The translations under genes and the position numbers were made by a program. Below, one piece after another: positions 1 through 10,700 of a stretch of DNA of 64,000 nt (positions within the stretch are counted from its first letter, which is position 1; every line of letters starts with the position of its first letter). A model generated the notes under the pieces. That model had not been told where the DNA came from and made no database searches. It was given only the letters and a program-made list of their open reading frames with translations. This DNA comes from Pseudomonas ekonensis (lineage in GTDB: Bacteria; Pseudomonadota; Gammaproteobacteria; Pseudomonadales; Pseudomonadaceae): assembly GCF_019145435.1 (NCBI RefSeq), contig NZ_JAHSTS010000001.1, positions 1,874,001 to 1,938,000 of the forward strand. Direction: 5' to 3'.

Positions 1-1
1 G

Positions 2-1040
2 CTGGCCTGGTGGCGCGCGCAACCTTTGGATGTGAGTTTCCTGCCGACGCCGGTCGCCGAATATGCGTTCAGCCGCCAGCTCGGCCACCCGACCTTGCGC
101 ACGCTGCTGATCGGCGGCGACCGCCTGCGCCGGTTCGACCGCGAGCAGACGTTCGAGGTGATCAACAACTACGGCCCGACCGAAGCCACGGTGGTCGCCA
201 CCTCCGGGCGGGTCGTGGCGGGGCAGGCGCTGCACATCGGCAAACCGATCGCCAACGGCACCGTGCACGTGCTCGACGAACAGCAGCGCCCGGTGCCGGT
301 CGGCGTCGCCGGAGAACTGTATGTCGGCGGCGCGGGCGTCGCCCGTGGCTACCTGAACCGGCCCGAACTCACGGCCGAACGTTTCCTCGACAACCCGTTC
401 GCCGACGGGCGGATGTACCGCACCGGCGACCTCGCCCGCTGGCGCAACGACGGCACCCTCGAATACCTGGGGCGCAACGACGATCAGGTCAAGTTGCGCG
501 GCGTGCGCATCGAGCCCGGCGAGATCGAGGCGGCGCTGCTCAGCCACGACGCCGTGCGCGAGGCCGTGGTGCAGGTGCGCGACGGCCAGTTGCTGGCCTG
601 GTTCACCGAGGGCCGGGCGCTGGACATCCGCGAGCTGCACGAACACCTCAAGGCCCGTCTGCCGGGCACGCTGCTGCCGGGGGCCTATGTGCGTCTGGAG
701 GCGCTGCCGCTGACCGCCAACGGCAAGCTGGACCGCAAGGCCTTGCCGGACCCGGGGCCGGAGGCCCAGGTTCGCCGTGAATACGAAGCGCCGTCGGGCG
801 AGGTGGAAACCTTGCTCGCGCAGCTGTGGGCCGAGGTGCTGCAAGTGGAGCGGGTGGGGCGCCACGACCACTTCTTCGAATTGGGCGGGCACTCGCTGTT
901 GGCGGTGGGGCTGATCGAACGCATGCGCCAGGCCGGCCTGAGCAGCGACGTACGCGTGCTGTTCGGCCAACCGACCCTGGCGGCCCTGGCCGCGGCGGTG
1001 GGCAGCGGCCGCGAGGTCGAGGTGCCGCCCAACCGCATTG
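2..1040 (+). other. NRPS module 1 (partial A-T), predicted Leu
   Basis: The visible specificity residues, aligned by eye to GrsA numbering, are F278, L299, G301, N322, V330 and V331. These match the common leucine code DAWFLGNVVK, whose first three positions are outside the window. The T domain carries FFELGGHSLLAV. The next C domain is of dual condensation/epimerization type, so this residue should be delivered as D-Leu. Confidence 0.85.
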
Positions 1041-4000
1041 AGCCTGGCTGCACGCACCTCACGCCGGACCTGCTGACGCTGGTGCGGCTGGACCAGGCGG
1101 CCCTCGACAGGATCGTCGCCACGGTGCCGGGCGGCGCGGCCAACGTGCAGGACATCTACCCGCTGGCGCCGTTGCAGGAAGGCATCCTCTATCACCACAT
1201 CACGGCGCAGCAGGGCGATCCGTACCTGCTGCAATCGTGGCTGGCGTTCGATGACGCTGAACGCCTCGACGCCTTCGCGCAGGCGCTGCGCCGGGTCATG
1301 GCGCGCCACGACATCCTGCGCACGGCGGTGCTTTGGGAAGGGCTGGACGCTGCGGTGCAGGTGGTGTGGCGCAGCGCTGAGCTGCCGGTGGAGGAAGTGT
1401 TCACGGATCCGGCACAGGGCGACGTCCTGGCGCAGTTGCACGAGCGCTTCGATGCCCGCCGTTACCGTCTCGACATCAGCCAGGCGCCCTTGGTCCGCCT
1501 GGTCTACGCACAGGATCCGGCCCATGGGCGGATCGTCGCGACCCTGCTGTTCCATCACCTGGCCATGGACCACATCGCGCTGGAGGTGATGCGCGAAGAA
1601 ATGCAGGCCAGCCTGCTGGGCCTGAGCGAGCCTACGGCGCCGGCGGTGCCGTACCGCAACTATGTGGCCCAGACCCGGTTGGGCGTCAGCGAGGAAGAGC
1701 ACGAAGCGTTCTTCCGCGAGATGCTCGGCGACATCGACGAGCCGACGCTGCCCTTCGGATTGCAGAACGTGCAGGGCGACGGACGCGGCATCGAAGAGGC
1801 CCGGCGGCCGTTGCCGGCGGACTTGGACCTTCGCCTGCGCGCGCAGGCCCGGCAACTGGGCGTGAGCGTGGCGAGCCTGCTGCACCTGACGTGGGCGCGG
1901 GTGTTGGCGGCGACCTCCGGGCAGGAGCGGGTGGTGTTCGGCACCGTGCTGATGGGCCGGATGCAGGGCGGCGAGGGCGCCGACCGGGCGCTGGGGGTGT
2001 TCATCAACTCGCTGCCGTTGCGGGTGGACGTGGACCTGGGCGTGCGCGCCGCCGTGCAGGCGACCCATGCCCGGCTGACGGCGCTGCTGGGGCATGAGCA
2101 TGCGTCGCTGGCGCTGGCCCAGCGCTGCAGCGGGGTGGCGTCGCCGTCGCCGCTGTTCAGTGCGCTGCTCAACTACCGGCACACGGACGAGCGCACGCAA
2201 GACGCGTCTGCCGTTCAGGCGTGGCAGGGCATCGAGACCCTGGCCAACGAAGAGCGCACCAACTACCCGATGACCCTCAGCGTCGATGACCTGGGCGACG
2301 GCATGCGCTTGACCACCCGTGCCGTGGCGGGCATCGGCGCGCAGCGGATCGGCGGTTACGTGCAGACCGCATTGACGGCGCTGGTCGAGGCCCTGGAGCA
2401 GAGCCCGCAACTGGCCGTGAACCGACTGTCGGTGTTGCCGCCGGCAGAGCTCGAGCAACTGCTGGTCGGGCTCAATGCCACGGAAGTGGATTGTCCGCTC
2501 GAACAGCCCGCCCATGTCCTGTTCGAGGCGCAGGTGCGGCGCAAACCAGAGGCCGTCGCGTTGCAGTTCGAAGGGCAGTCACTCACCTACCGCGAGCTCA
2601 ACGAACGGGCCAACCGCCTCGCCCATCACCTGCGCGGGCAGGGCGTGCAGCCGGACGCGCGGGTGGCGATCTGCGTCGAGCGCAGCCTGGAACTGGTGAT
2701 CGGCCTGCTCGCCATTCTCAAGGCCGGCGGCGCCTACGTGCCGCTGGATCCGGACTACCCGCTGGAGCGCCTGCACTACATGCTGCAGGACAGCGAACCG
2801 GTGGCGCTGCTGGTGCACGGGGCAACCCGGCAACTGCTCGGCGAGCCCGGCGTGCCGCTGATCGAGATCGACCGCGGCGACTGGCAGGACGCGCCGGCCG
2901 GCGACCTGGCGGTGCCGGGCCTGAGTGCGTCGAACCTGGCGTACATGATCTACACCTCTGGCTCCACCGGTACGCCGAAGGGGGTGATGGTCGAGCACCG
3001 CAGTCTGTGCAACATGGTGCACTGGGGCTCGCGGATCAGCCCGCCGACGGAGCAGGGCGCGCTGTTGCAGAAGGCGCCGTTCAGCTTCGACAGTTCGGTG
3101 TGGGAGATCTTCTGGCCGCTGTGCGCAGGCCTGCGCCTGGTGCTGGCGCGGCCCGACGGCAACCGCGATTCGGCCTATGTGACGCAGGCGATCCGCGAGC
3201 AGGGCATCACCGTGGTCAAGTTCGTGCCGGCGTTGCTGCAGCAGTTCATCGAACAGGACGACGTCAGCCAGTGCACCCGCCTCACCGACGTGCTCAACGG
3301 CGGCGGGGAACTGACCGCCGCGCTGGCCCGCGCCGTGCGCCGACGCCTGCCGTGGGTACGCCTGCACAACGTATACGGCCCGACCGAAACCACGGTGGAC
3401 AGCACCGGCTGGACACTGGAGCCCCACGAGCCGCTGCCGGAGGGCGCGATCCCCATCGGCAAGGCCTTGAGCAACACCCGTCTGTACGTCCTCGATGCCC
3501 ACGACCAACCGGTGCCGATGGGCGTCAGCGGCCAGTTGCACATCGGCGGCGTCGGCGTTGCGCGGGGCTACCTGGGGCTTGCGCAGATGCAGGCCGAGCG
3601 CTTCATCGACAGCCCGTTCGTGCCGGGGGACCGGCTCTACCGCACCGGCGACCTGGTGCGCTACCGCGCAGACGGCCAACTGGAATTCCTCGGGCGCAAC
3701 GACTTCCAGATCAAGCTGCGCGGCCTGCGTCTGGAACCGGGCGAGATCGAGGCGCGGCTGACCGAACACCCGGCGGTGCGCGAAGCGGTGGTGACGGTGC
3801 GCGACGAGCGGCTGGTGGCGTACTTCACCGTGCGCGAGGGTTTCGCGGCGCCGGCCATCGAGGCCTTGCGCGCCCATGTGCTGGAGCGTCTGCCCGAGTT
3901 CATGGCGCCGGGGGCCTATGTGAGGCTGGACGCCTTGCCCCTGACCCCCAACGACAAGGTCGACCGCAAGGCCTTGCCCGCACCGGGGGCGGAAGCGGTG

Positions 4001-4303
4001 CTCAGCCGCCGCTACGAAGCGCCGCAGGGCGAGGTGGAGATCCGCCTGGCGCAGATCTGGGCCGAGGTGCTCGGGTTGGAGCAGGTCGGGCGCGACGACC
4101 ACTTCTTCGAGCTCGGCGGCCATTCGCTGCTGGCGGTGAGCCTGGTGGCGCGCATGCGCCAGGCCGGGCTGCACGTGGACGCGCGCACGCTGTTCAGCCA
4201 GCCGACACTGGCGGCCCTGGCGGCGCACACCCAAGGCCAGGCCCGGCAGGTGGACATCCCGCAGACCACCATCCCGGTGCTCGACCGCAAACGGCGGCTC
4301 TGA
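2..4303 (+). CDS. Non-ribosomal peptide synthetase 1, 5'-truncated (A-T, C-A-T)
   Basis: This is the C-terminal part of a cytoplasmic multimodular peptide synthetase for a lipopeptide. The reading frame is open to the left edge, so the true start, and any starter C domain, lie outside. Visible domains are the second half of an A domain (2-750), a carrier T domain with its phosphopantetheine Ser at 893-895, a C domain (about 1050-2440, HHLAMDH active site), an A domain (about 2480-3990) and a T domain (Ser at 4124-4126). The gene ends about 40 codons after that T domain, with no TE or E domain, so the chain must pass to the next protein. It is the first of three collinear NRPS genes. Pseudomonas lipopeptide systems usually start with a two-module enzyme, so only the starter C domain and half an A domain are probably missing. 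Confidence 0.96.
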   Translation: MAWWRAQPLDVSFLPTPVAEYAFSRQLGHPTLRTLLIGGDRLRRFDREQTFEVINNYGPTEATVVATSGRVVAGQALHIGKPIANGTVHVLDEQQRPVPVGVAGELYVGGAGVARGYLNRPELTAERFLDNPFADGRMYRTGDLARWRNDGTLEYLGRNDDQVKLRGVRIEPGEIEAALLSHDAVREAVVQVRDGQLLAWFTEGRALDIRELHEHLKARLPGTLLPGAYVRLEALPLTANGKLDRKALPDPGPEAQVRREYEAPSGEVETLLAQLWAEVLQVERVGRHDHFFELGGHSLLAVGLIERMRQAGLSSDVRVLFGQPTLAALAAAVGSGREVEVPPNRIEPGCTHLTPDLLTLVRLDQAALDRIVATVPGGAANVQDIYPLAPLQEGILYHHITAQQGDPYLLQSWLAFDDAERLDAFAQALRRVMARHDILRTAVLWEGLDAAVQVVWRSAELPVEEVFTDPAQGDVLAQLHERFDARRYRLDISQAPLVRLVYAQDPAHGRIVATLLFHHLAMDHIALEVMREEMQASLLGLSEPTAPAVPYRNYVAQTRLGVSEEEHEAFFREMLGDIDEPTLPFGLQNVQGDGRGIEEARRPLPADLDLRLRAQARQLGVSVASLLHLTWARVLAATSGQERVVFGTVLMGRMQGGEGADRALGVFINSLPLRVDVDLGVRAAVQATHARLTALLGHEHASLALAQRCSGVASPSPLFSALLNYRHTDERTQDASAVQAWQGIETLANEERTNYPMTLSVDDLGDGMRLTTRAVAGIGAQRIGGYVQTALTALVEALEQSPQLAVNRLSVLPPAELEQLLVGLNATEVDCPLEQPAHVLFEAQVRRKPEAVALQFEGQSLTYRELNERANRLAHHLRGQGVQPDARVAICVERSLELVIGLLAILKAGGAYVPLDPDYPLERLHYMLQDSEPVALLVHGATRQLLGEPGVPLIEIDRGDWQDAPAGDLAVPGLSASNLAYMIYTSGSTGTPKGVMVEHRSLCNMVHWGSRISPPTEQGALLQKAPFSFDSSVWEIFWPLCAGLRLVLARPDGNRDSAYVTQAIREQGITVVKFVPALLQQFIEQDDVSQCTRLTDVLNGGGELTAALARAVRRRLPWVRLHNVYGPTETTVDSTGWTLEPHEPLPEGAIPIGKALSNTRLYVLDAHDQPVPMGVSGQLHIGGVGVARGYLGLAQMQAERFIDSPFVPGDRLYRTGDLVRYRADGQLEFLGRNDFQIKLRGLRLEPGEIEARLTEHPAVREAVVTVRDERLVAYFTVREGFAAPAIEALRAHVLERLPEFMAPGAYVRLDALPLTPNDKVDRKALPAPGAEAVLSRRYEAPQGEVEIRLAQIWAEVLGLEQVGRDDHFFELGGHSLLAVSLVARMRQAGLHVDARTLFSQPTLAALAAHTQGQARQVDIPQTTIPVLDRKRRL
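1045..4245 (+). other. NRPS module 2 (C/E-A-T), acidic or amide residue, probably Glu
   Basis: The C domain has the extended motif HHITAQQGD, the HH[I/L]xxxxGD signature of dual condensation/epimerization domains. The A-domain code reads D-S-W-K-L-G-V-V-D-K by eye. It resembles the DAWQ(F/V)GVVDK Gln codes elsewhere in the cluster but has Lys at position 278, which could pair with a carboxylate. I therefore infer Glu rather than Gln, with modest confidence. The A10 motif is NDKVDR rather than the usual NGKxDR. Confidence 0.7.
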
Positions 4304-4355
4304 CCTGAACCAGTGGCAAGGGAGCCCTTGGTGAGGAACCGGTGGTGAGCGCAAC

Positions 4356-4464
4356 TGTGGCGAGGGAGCTTGCTCCCGCTGGGGCGCGCAGCGGCCCTTT
4401 CTGTGCGTCTTGAGCGCGCAGGGGCCTGCTTCGCCGTCCAGCGGGAGCGAGCTCCCTCGCCACA
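4356..4464. repeat. Long inverted intergenic repeat between NRPS1 and NRPS2
   Basis: Two 27-base arms (4356-4382 and 4438-4464) are reverse complements with one mismatch, separated by 55 bases. Each arm also contains a smaller GGGAGC/GCTCCC palindrome. Arms of this kind (TGTGGCGAGGGAGC...) are scattered through P. fluorescens-group intergenic DNA. Transcribed, it would form a strong hairpin inside the presumed NRPS1-NRPS2 message. A further small hairpin (GGGGA-TTG-TCCCC, 4465-4477) follows. The rest of the 287-base gap shows no gene and no convincing promoter. Confidence 0.85.
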
Positions 4465-4590
4465 GGGGATTGTCCCCGCTTCCCATGTCAGCCCCACGGG
4501 GCCCGATGTTTTAGCTTTTCCAGGCTGTGCGCAGCGGGCACGGACTCGATGCTGCGCGCTTCTTTTCCCGAAATTACAGCAGGTTACCTC

Positions 4591-4780
4591 ATGCAATTCA
4601 GTGAACTGATGGCTGTTATCTCCACCCATGCGATCCGCCTTCAACAGGACGATGAAGATCTGGTCATTCTGGGCAACGACGACGCGCTGGACGATGCGTT
4701 GTGGGACAGCCTCGCCGAACACAAGGCGCAATTGCTGGAGCTGGTCGCCCGCCACGGCGGCGACTGGCAGAGCCCGGCGC
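4591..4780 (+). other. TubC-like N-terminal docking domain of NRPS2
   Basis: The first 60 or so residues (MQFSELMAVIST... to ...LLELVARHGGDW) form a small mixed alpha/beta region before the first C domain. It resembles TubC-type docking domains that bind the C-terminal tail of the upstream synthetase. The equivalent region of NRPS3 has the same pattern (start MNLIELLATL, later LREHKAALIELI), which supports a shared role in ordering the three proteins. Confidence 0.75.
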
Positions 4781-7700
4781 TGCGCATCACCCCGGACATG
4801 CTGCCGCTGGCGAAACTGGATCAGGACACCCTCGACCGCCTCGTCGCCGCCGTGCCGGGCGGGGCGGCCAACGTGCAGGACATCTACCCGCTGGCGCCGT
4901 TGCAGCAGGGCCTGCTCTACCTGCACCTGTCGGCGGCCGAGGGCGATCCCTACGTGTCCCAGGCGCGGTTCACCTTTGACGGCCGCGAGCGGCTGGAGGC
5001 GTTCGCCGACGCGTTGCGTTGGGTGATCGGCCGCCACGACATCCTGCGCACCTCCTTCGTCTGGGAGCGCCTGGACGAACCGCTGCAAGTGGTGTGGCGC
5101 GAGGCGCCGCTGGTCTGCGAAGAAGTCCCGCTTGACGGCCACGGGGACGTGCTGACGCAACTGCTGGCGCGGCACGACCCGCGGCATTTTCGCCTCGACC
5201 TGCGACAGGCGCCGCTGCTGCGGCTGGCGTTCGCCGAAGATCCGGCCAACGGCCGGGTGGTGGCCCTGCTGCTGTTCCACCACATGATCATGGATCACGT
5301 CGCCCTCGACGTGGTGCGCCGGGAAATCCAGGCGCACCTGCTCGGCCGCGGCGAAGAGGTTGCGGCGGCGGTGCCGTTTCGCAACCACCTGGCCAAGGCC
5401 CGTCTGGAGGCGGACGAGGCGGCGCAGGAGGCCTTCTTCCGCGACATGCTCGCCGACATCGACGAGCCGACGCTGCCGGGCGGCCTGCACGACGTGCAAG
5501 GTGACGGCCAGGGCATCGAAGAGGCCTGGCGCATGCTCGACGGCGGCTTGAGCCTGCGCCTGCGCGGGCAGGCGCGGCAACTGGGGGTGAGCGTGGCGAG
5601 CCTGACGCACCTGGCGCTGGCGCGGGTGCTGGGGCAGTTGTCCGGGCGCACGGCGGTGGTGTTCGGCACCGTGTTGCTGGGGCGGATGGAGGCGGGCGAC
5701 GGTGTCGAACAGGCCCTGGGCATGTTCATCAATACCTTGCCGCTGCGGGTGGATGTCGGCGACGGCAGCGTGCGCGACGGCGTGCTGGCGACCCACCGGC
5801 GCCTGACCGCGCTGCTCGCCCATGAGCAGGCCCCACTGGCGCTGGCCCAGCGTTGCAGCGCCGTGGCGGTGCCGACGCCGCTGTTCAGCGCCATGCTCAA
5901 CTACCGCCACAGCAGCGCCGAAGAGGTGGCCGAGGTGATCGACCTGGCGCCGGGCGTGCAGGTGCTGGGCGCCCGCGAGCGCACCAACTACCCGCTGACC
6001 GTCAACATCGACGATCTGGGTTTGGACCTGCGCATCACCGCGCTGGCCGACGAGGCCCTGGGCGCCGAGCGCATCGCCGGCTACCTGCACACGGCGCTGG
6101 AGAGCCTGGCCGATGCCTTGCAGGAGCGCCCGCAGGCGCCGCTGCACAGCCTGAACATCCTGCCGGCCGCCGAGCGCGAATACCTGCTGCACGGCGTCAA
6201 CGCGCCGTTGCGCACGTTCCCCGACACGCCCCTGATCCACCAGCAGTTCGAAGCCCACGCGCAGGGCCGGCCCCAGGCCGTGGCGCTGCTGTCCGAAGGC
6301 AAGACCTACAGCTACGGCGGGCTCAACCGCCAGGCCAACCGGGTGGCCCACCGTCTGCTGGCCATGGGCATCCGCCCGGACGACCGGGTGGCGATCTGCG
6401 TCGAACGCGGCCCGCAGATGATCGTCGGCCTGTTGGCGGTGCTCAAGGCCGGCGCCGGTTATGTGCCCATCGATCCCGCCTATCCGCTGGAGCGGATCGC
6501 CTTCACCCTCAAAGACAGCGCGCCCATGGCGGTGCTGATGCAGGCCGGGACACGGGACCGGCTGGGGGCAACCACGGCGCCGAGGGTCGACCTCGACGAC
6601 CACGACCTGCAGGCCGAACCGGACTTCGACCCGCAGATCCCGGAGCTGACGCCGGCGCACCTGGCCTACGTGATCTACACCTCCGGCTCCACCGGCCAGC
6701 CCAAAGGGGTGATGGTCGAGCACCGCAACGTGGCCCGGCTGTTTTCGGCGACCCACGACTGGTTCCAGTTCAACCCGAAGGACGTCTGGGCGCTGTTCCA
6801 TTCCTTTGCCTTCGACTTTTCGGTGTGGGAGATCTGGGGCGCGCTGGCGTTCGGCGGGCAGTTGCTGGTGGTGCCGCAGCGCATCAGCCGTTCGCCGGAC
6901 GAGTGCTACGCGCTGTTGTGCCGCACCGGCGTCACCGTGCTCAACCAGACGCCCAGCGCGTTCCGCCAGCTGATCGCGGCCCAGGGCCGCAGCCCGTTGC
7001 AGCATTCCCTGCGCGAGGTGATCTTCGGCGGCGAGGCGCTGGAGCCCGGCTCGCTCAAGCCCTGGTACGCGCGGGTCGGCAACGCCGGCACCCGGCTGGT
7101 GAACATGTACGGCATCACCGAGACCACGGTGCACGTGACCTATCGACCGCTGGAGGCGGGGGACGCCCGATCGGTCGGCGCCAGCCCGATCGGCGTGCGC
7201 ATCCCCGACCTGCAACTGTATGTGCTCGACGCCCGCGGCGAACCGCTGCCGGTGGGTGTGGCCGGTGAGCTGTACGTCGGCGGCGCCGGGGTGGCCCGCG
7301 GCTACCTGAACCGCGCGACCCTCACGGCCGAACGCTTCATCGCCGACCCCTTCAGCCACCGCGCCGAGGCCCGCCTGTACAAGACCGGCGACCTGGCGCG
7401 CCGGGCGGCGGACGGCAGCCTCGAATACCTGGGACGCAACGACGACCAGGTGAAGATCCGCGGTTTCCGCATCGAACTGGGCGAGATCGAAGCGCGCCTG
7501 GCCGAGTGCGAAGGGGTGCGCGAAGCGGTGGTGATCGCCCGCGAAGACAACCCCGGCGAGCCACGCCTGGTGGCGTACTGGCTGGCCGAAGAGGGCTTTG
7601 AGCCGAGCGCGGCGCAACTGCGCGACCGCCTGCTGCTGTCGCTGGCCGACTACATGGTGCCGAGCGCGTTCGTGCGGCTCGACGCCTTCCCGCTGACCGC

Positions 7701-10700
7701 CAACGGCAAACTGGACCGCAAGGCGCTGCCGCAGCCCGACGGCGATGCCTTCGCCCGTCGTGGCTTCGAAGCGCCGGTCGGCGAAACGGAGACCCGCATC
7801 GCCGCGATCTGGCAGGCGGTGCTGGGGCTGGACTCGGTCGGCCGGCATGACAACTTCTTCGAGCTGGGCGGCCATTCATTGCTGGCGGTCAAGCTGATCG
7901 AACGCATGCGCCAGCAGGACCTGCACTGCGACGTGCGCGTGCTGTTCGGCCAGCCGAGCGTGGCCGCGCTGGCGGCGACCCTGGGCGCGGCGCAGACGGT
8001 CAGCGTGCCGGCCAACCGCATCGAACCTGGCTGCACCCGCATCACCCCGGACCTGCTGCCGCTGGCCACGCTGGACCAGGCGGCCATCGACCGCATCGTC
8101 GAGACCGTGCCCGGCGGCGTCGCCAACGTGCAGGACATCTATGCCCTGGCCCCGTTGCAGGCCGGGATTCTCTACCACCACCTGGCCACCGTCGAGGGCG
8201 ACCCGTACGTGCTCCAGGCGCAGTTCGCCTTCGATACGCTGACCCAGGTCAAGGCGTTCGTGCGGGCCTTGAACAGCGTCATCGCCCGTCACGACATCCT
8301 GCGCACCAGCGTGGTCCGCGAAGGCCTCGAGGAGCCGGTGCAAGTGGTCTGGCGCGAGGCGCCGCTGGCGTTGGAGCGGGTCGATGTCGATCCGCTGGAA
8401 GGCGATGTCCTGCGCCAGATGCAGGCGCGCTTCGATCCGCGCCGCTATCGCCTGGATCTCGAGCACGCGCCGCTGATGCGTTTCGCCTACACCCAGGACC
8501 CGCAACGCAACCGCTGGGTCGGCATCTTGCTGCTGCATCACATCGTGCTCGACCACACCGCCCTGGAGGTGCTGGTGGCGGAGATGGGCGACGCCCTCAA
8601 CGACCGCGCCGCCCAAGGGCCGGCGGCGGTGCAGTACCGCAACTACGTGGCGCAGGCCCGGCTTGGCGCGGGGGCCGAGGCCCATGAGGCGTTCTTCCGC
8701 GAGATGCTCGGCGACATCGAGGAGCCGACCGTGGCGTTCGGCCTGCATGACGTGCTCGGCGACGGCAGCACCGTCATCGAAAGCGAGATGGCCCTGGACG
8801 ACAGCCTCGTCGGACGTCTGCGCGGACAGGCCCGACGGCTCGGCATCAGCCTGGCGAGCCTGGTGCACCAGGGCTGGGGCCAGGTGCTGGCGCAGATGTC
8901 CGGCCGCGACGACGTGGTGTTCGGCACCGTGCTGCTTGGGCGGATGCAGGGCGGCGAGGGCGCCGACCGGGCGCTGGGCATGTTCATCAACACCTTGCCG
9001 CTGCGGGTCGGCGCCGGGTCGGTGCCGGTGGAAGAGGGCGTGCGCGCCACCCATCAACGGCTGGCGCAGCTGCTCGGCCATGAACAGGCCTCGCTGGCCC
9101 AGGCCCTGCGTTGCAGCGGCGTGCCTGGCTCGTCGCCGCTGTTCAGCACCTTGCTCAACTACCGTCACAGCGCGCCGCAGGCGCCGGCGCTGGACTGGGA
9201 CGGCATCCACGTCCTCAGCTCCCGCGAGCGCAGCAACTACCCGCTGGCGGTCAACGTCGACGACTTCGGCCAAGGGCTGCGCCTGACGGTGCAGGCCGTG
9301 CCGCGGGTGGATGGGGCGCGGGTCTGCCACTTGCTGCAGACGGCCCTGCTGGGGCTGGCCGACGCACTGGAGCACGACCCGGCCAGGCCGCTGCATCAGG
9401 TGTCGGTGCTGTCGCCGGGCGAACGCCAGCGGCTGCTGGTGGGCTTCAACCTGACCGGCCGCGAATACCCGTGCAGGCAGACCGTCCACCGCCTGTTCGA
9501 AGCCCAGGCCGCGCTGCGTCAGGACGCGCTGGCGGCGGTGCAGGGCGATGCGCAGTTGAGCTACCGCGAGCTCAACCAGCGCGCCAACCGGCTCGCCCAC
9601 TACCTGATCGAACTGGGCGTGCAGCCGGGCCACAGCGTGGCGACGCTGCTGCCCCGCTCGCTGGACCTGTTGGTGGCGCAACTGGCGATCGGCAAATGCG
9701 CGGCGGTGTACGTGCCGCTGGACATCAACGCCCCGGCCGAGCGCCAGGCGTTCATGGCGCAGGACAGCCGGGCCGTCATGCTGCTGACCCGCACCGACGA
9801 GGCCGCCGAATACGCCCCGTGGCGCCTCGACCTCGACACCCTGGCGCTGGACCATCACCCGGTGCACAACCCGGAGCTGCGCCAGTCGTCCGAATCGGTG
9901 GCGTACATCATGTACACCTCCGGCTCCACCGGCACCCCCAAAGGCGTGCTGGTGCCGCACCGCGCTGTCGCGCGGCTGGTGATCAACAACGGCTATGCCG
10001 ATTTCAATGCCGAAGACCGGGTGGCGTTCGCCTCCAACCCGGCGTTCGACGCCAGCACCATGGACGTCTGGGGCGCGCTGCTCAACGGCGGCCAGGTGGT
10101 GGTGATCGACCACCGTACCTTGCTTGATCCGCAGGCGTTCGGCCGGGCGCTGACGGCGTCCGGCGTGACGGTGCTGTTCGTCACCACCGCGCTGTTCAAC
10201 CAGTACGTGCAACTGATCCCGCAGGCGCTCAAAGGCTTGCGCATCCTGCTGTGCGGCGGCGAGCGCGGCGATCCGGCAGCGTTCCGCCGTCTGCGGGCCG
10301 AGGCGCCGGACCTGCGCATCGTGCATTGCTACGGGCCGACCGAAACCACCACTTACGCGACCACCTTCGAGGTACGCGACGTGGCGGCGGACGCCGAGAG
10401 CGTGTCCATCGGCGGGCCGATCTCCAACACCCAGGTGTACGTGCTCGACGCCCGGCAACAGCCGGTGCCTTGCGGTGCGACCGGTGAGCTGTACATCGGC
10501 GGGGACGGCGTGGCGCTGGGTTACCTGAACCGGCCGGACCTGACCGCCGAGAAATTCCTCAAGGATCCGTTCAGCAACCGGCCCGGTGCGTTGCTCTACC
10601 GCACCGGCGACCTCGCACGCTGGATGGCGCCGGGTCAACTGGAGTGCCTGGGGCGCAACGACGACCAGGTGAAGGTGCGCGGCTTCCGCATCGAACTGGG

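Noticed and set aside
2491..4308. Plus-strand open frame of 605 codons in another frame of NRPS1
   Set aside because: The translation is Arg/Ala/Gly-rich with no motifs, and the true NRPS frame covers the same bases with complete A and T motifs.
4549..4590. Upstream ATG as start of NRPS2
   Set aside because: It adds 14 residues before the docking domain with no family match. ATG 4591 begins the docking domain directly.
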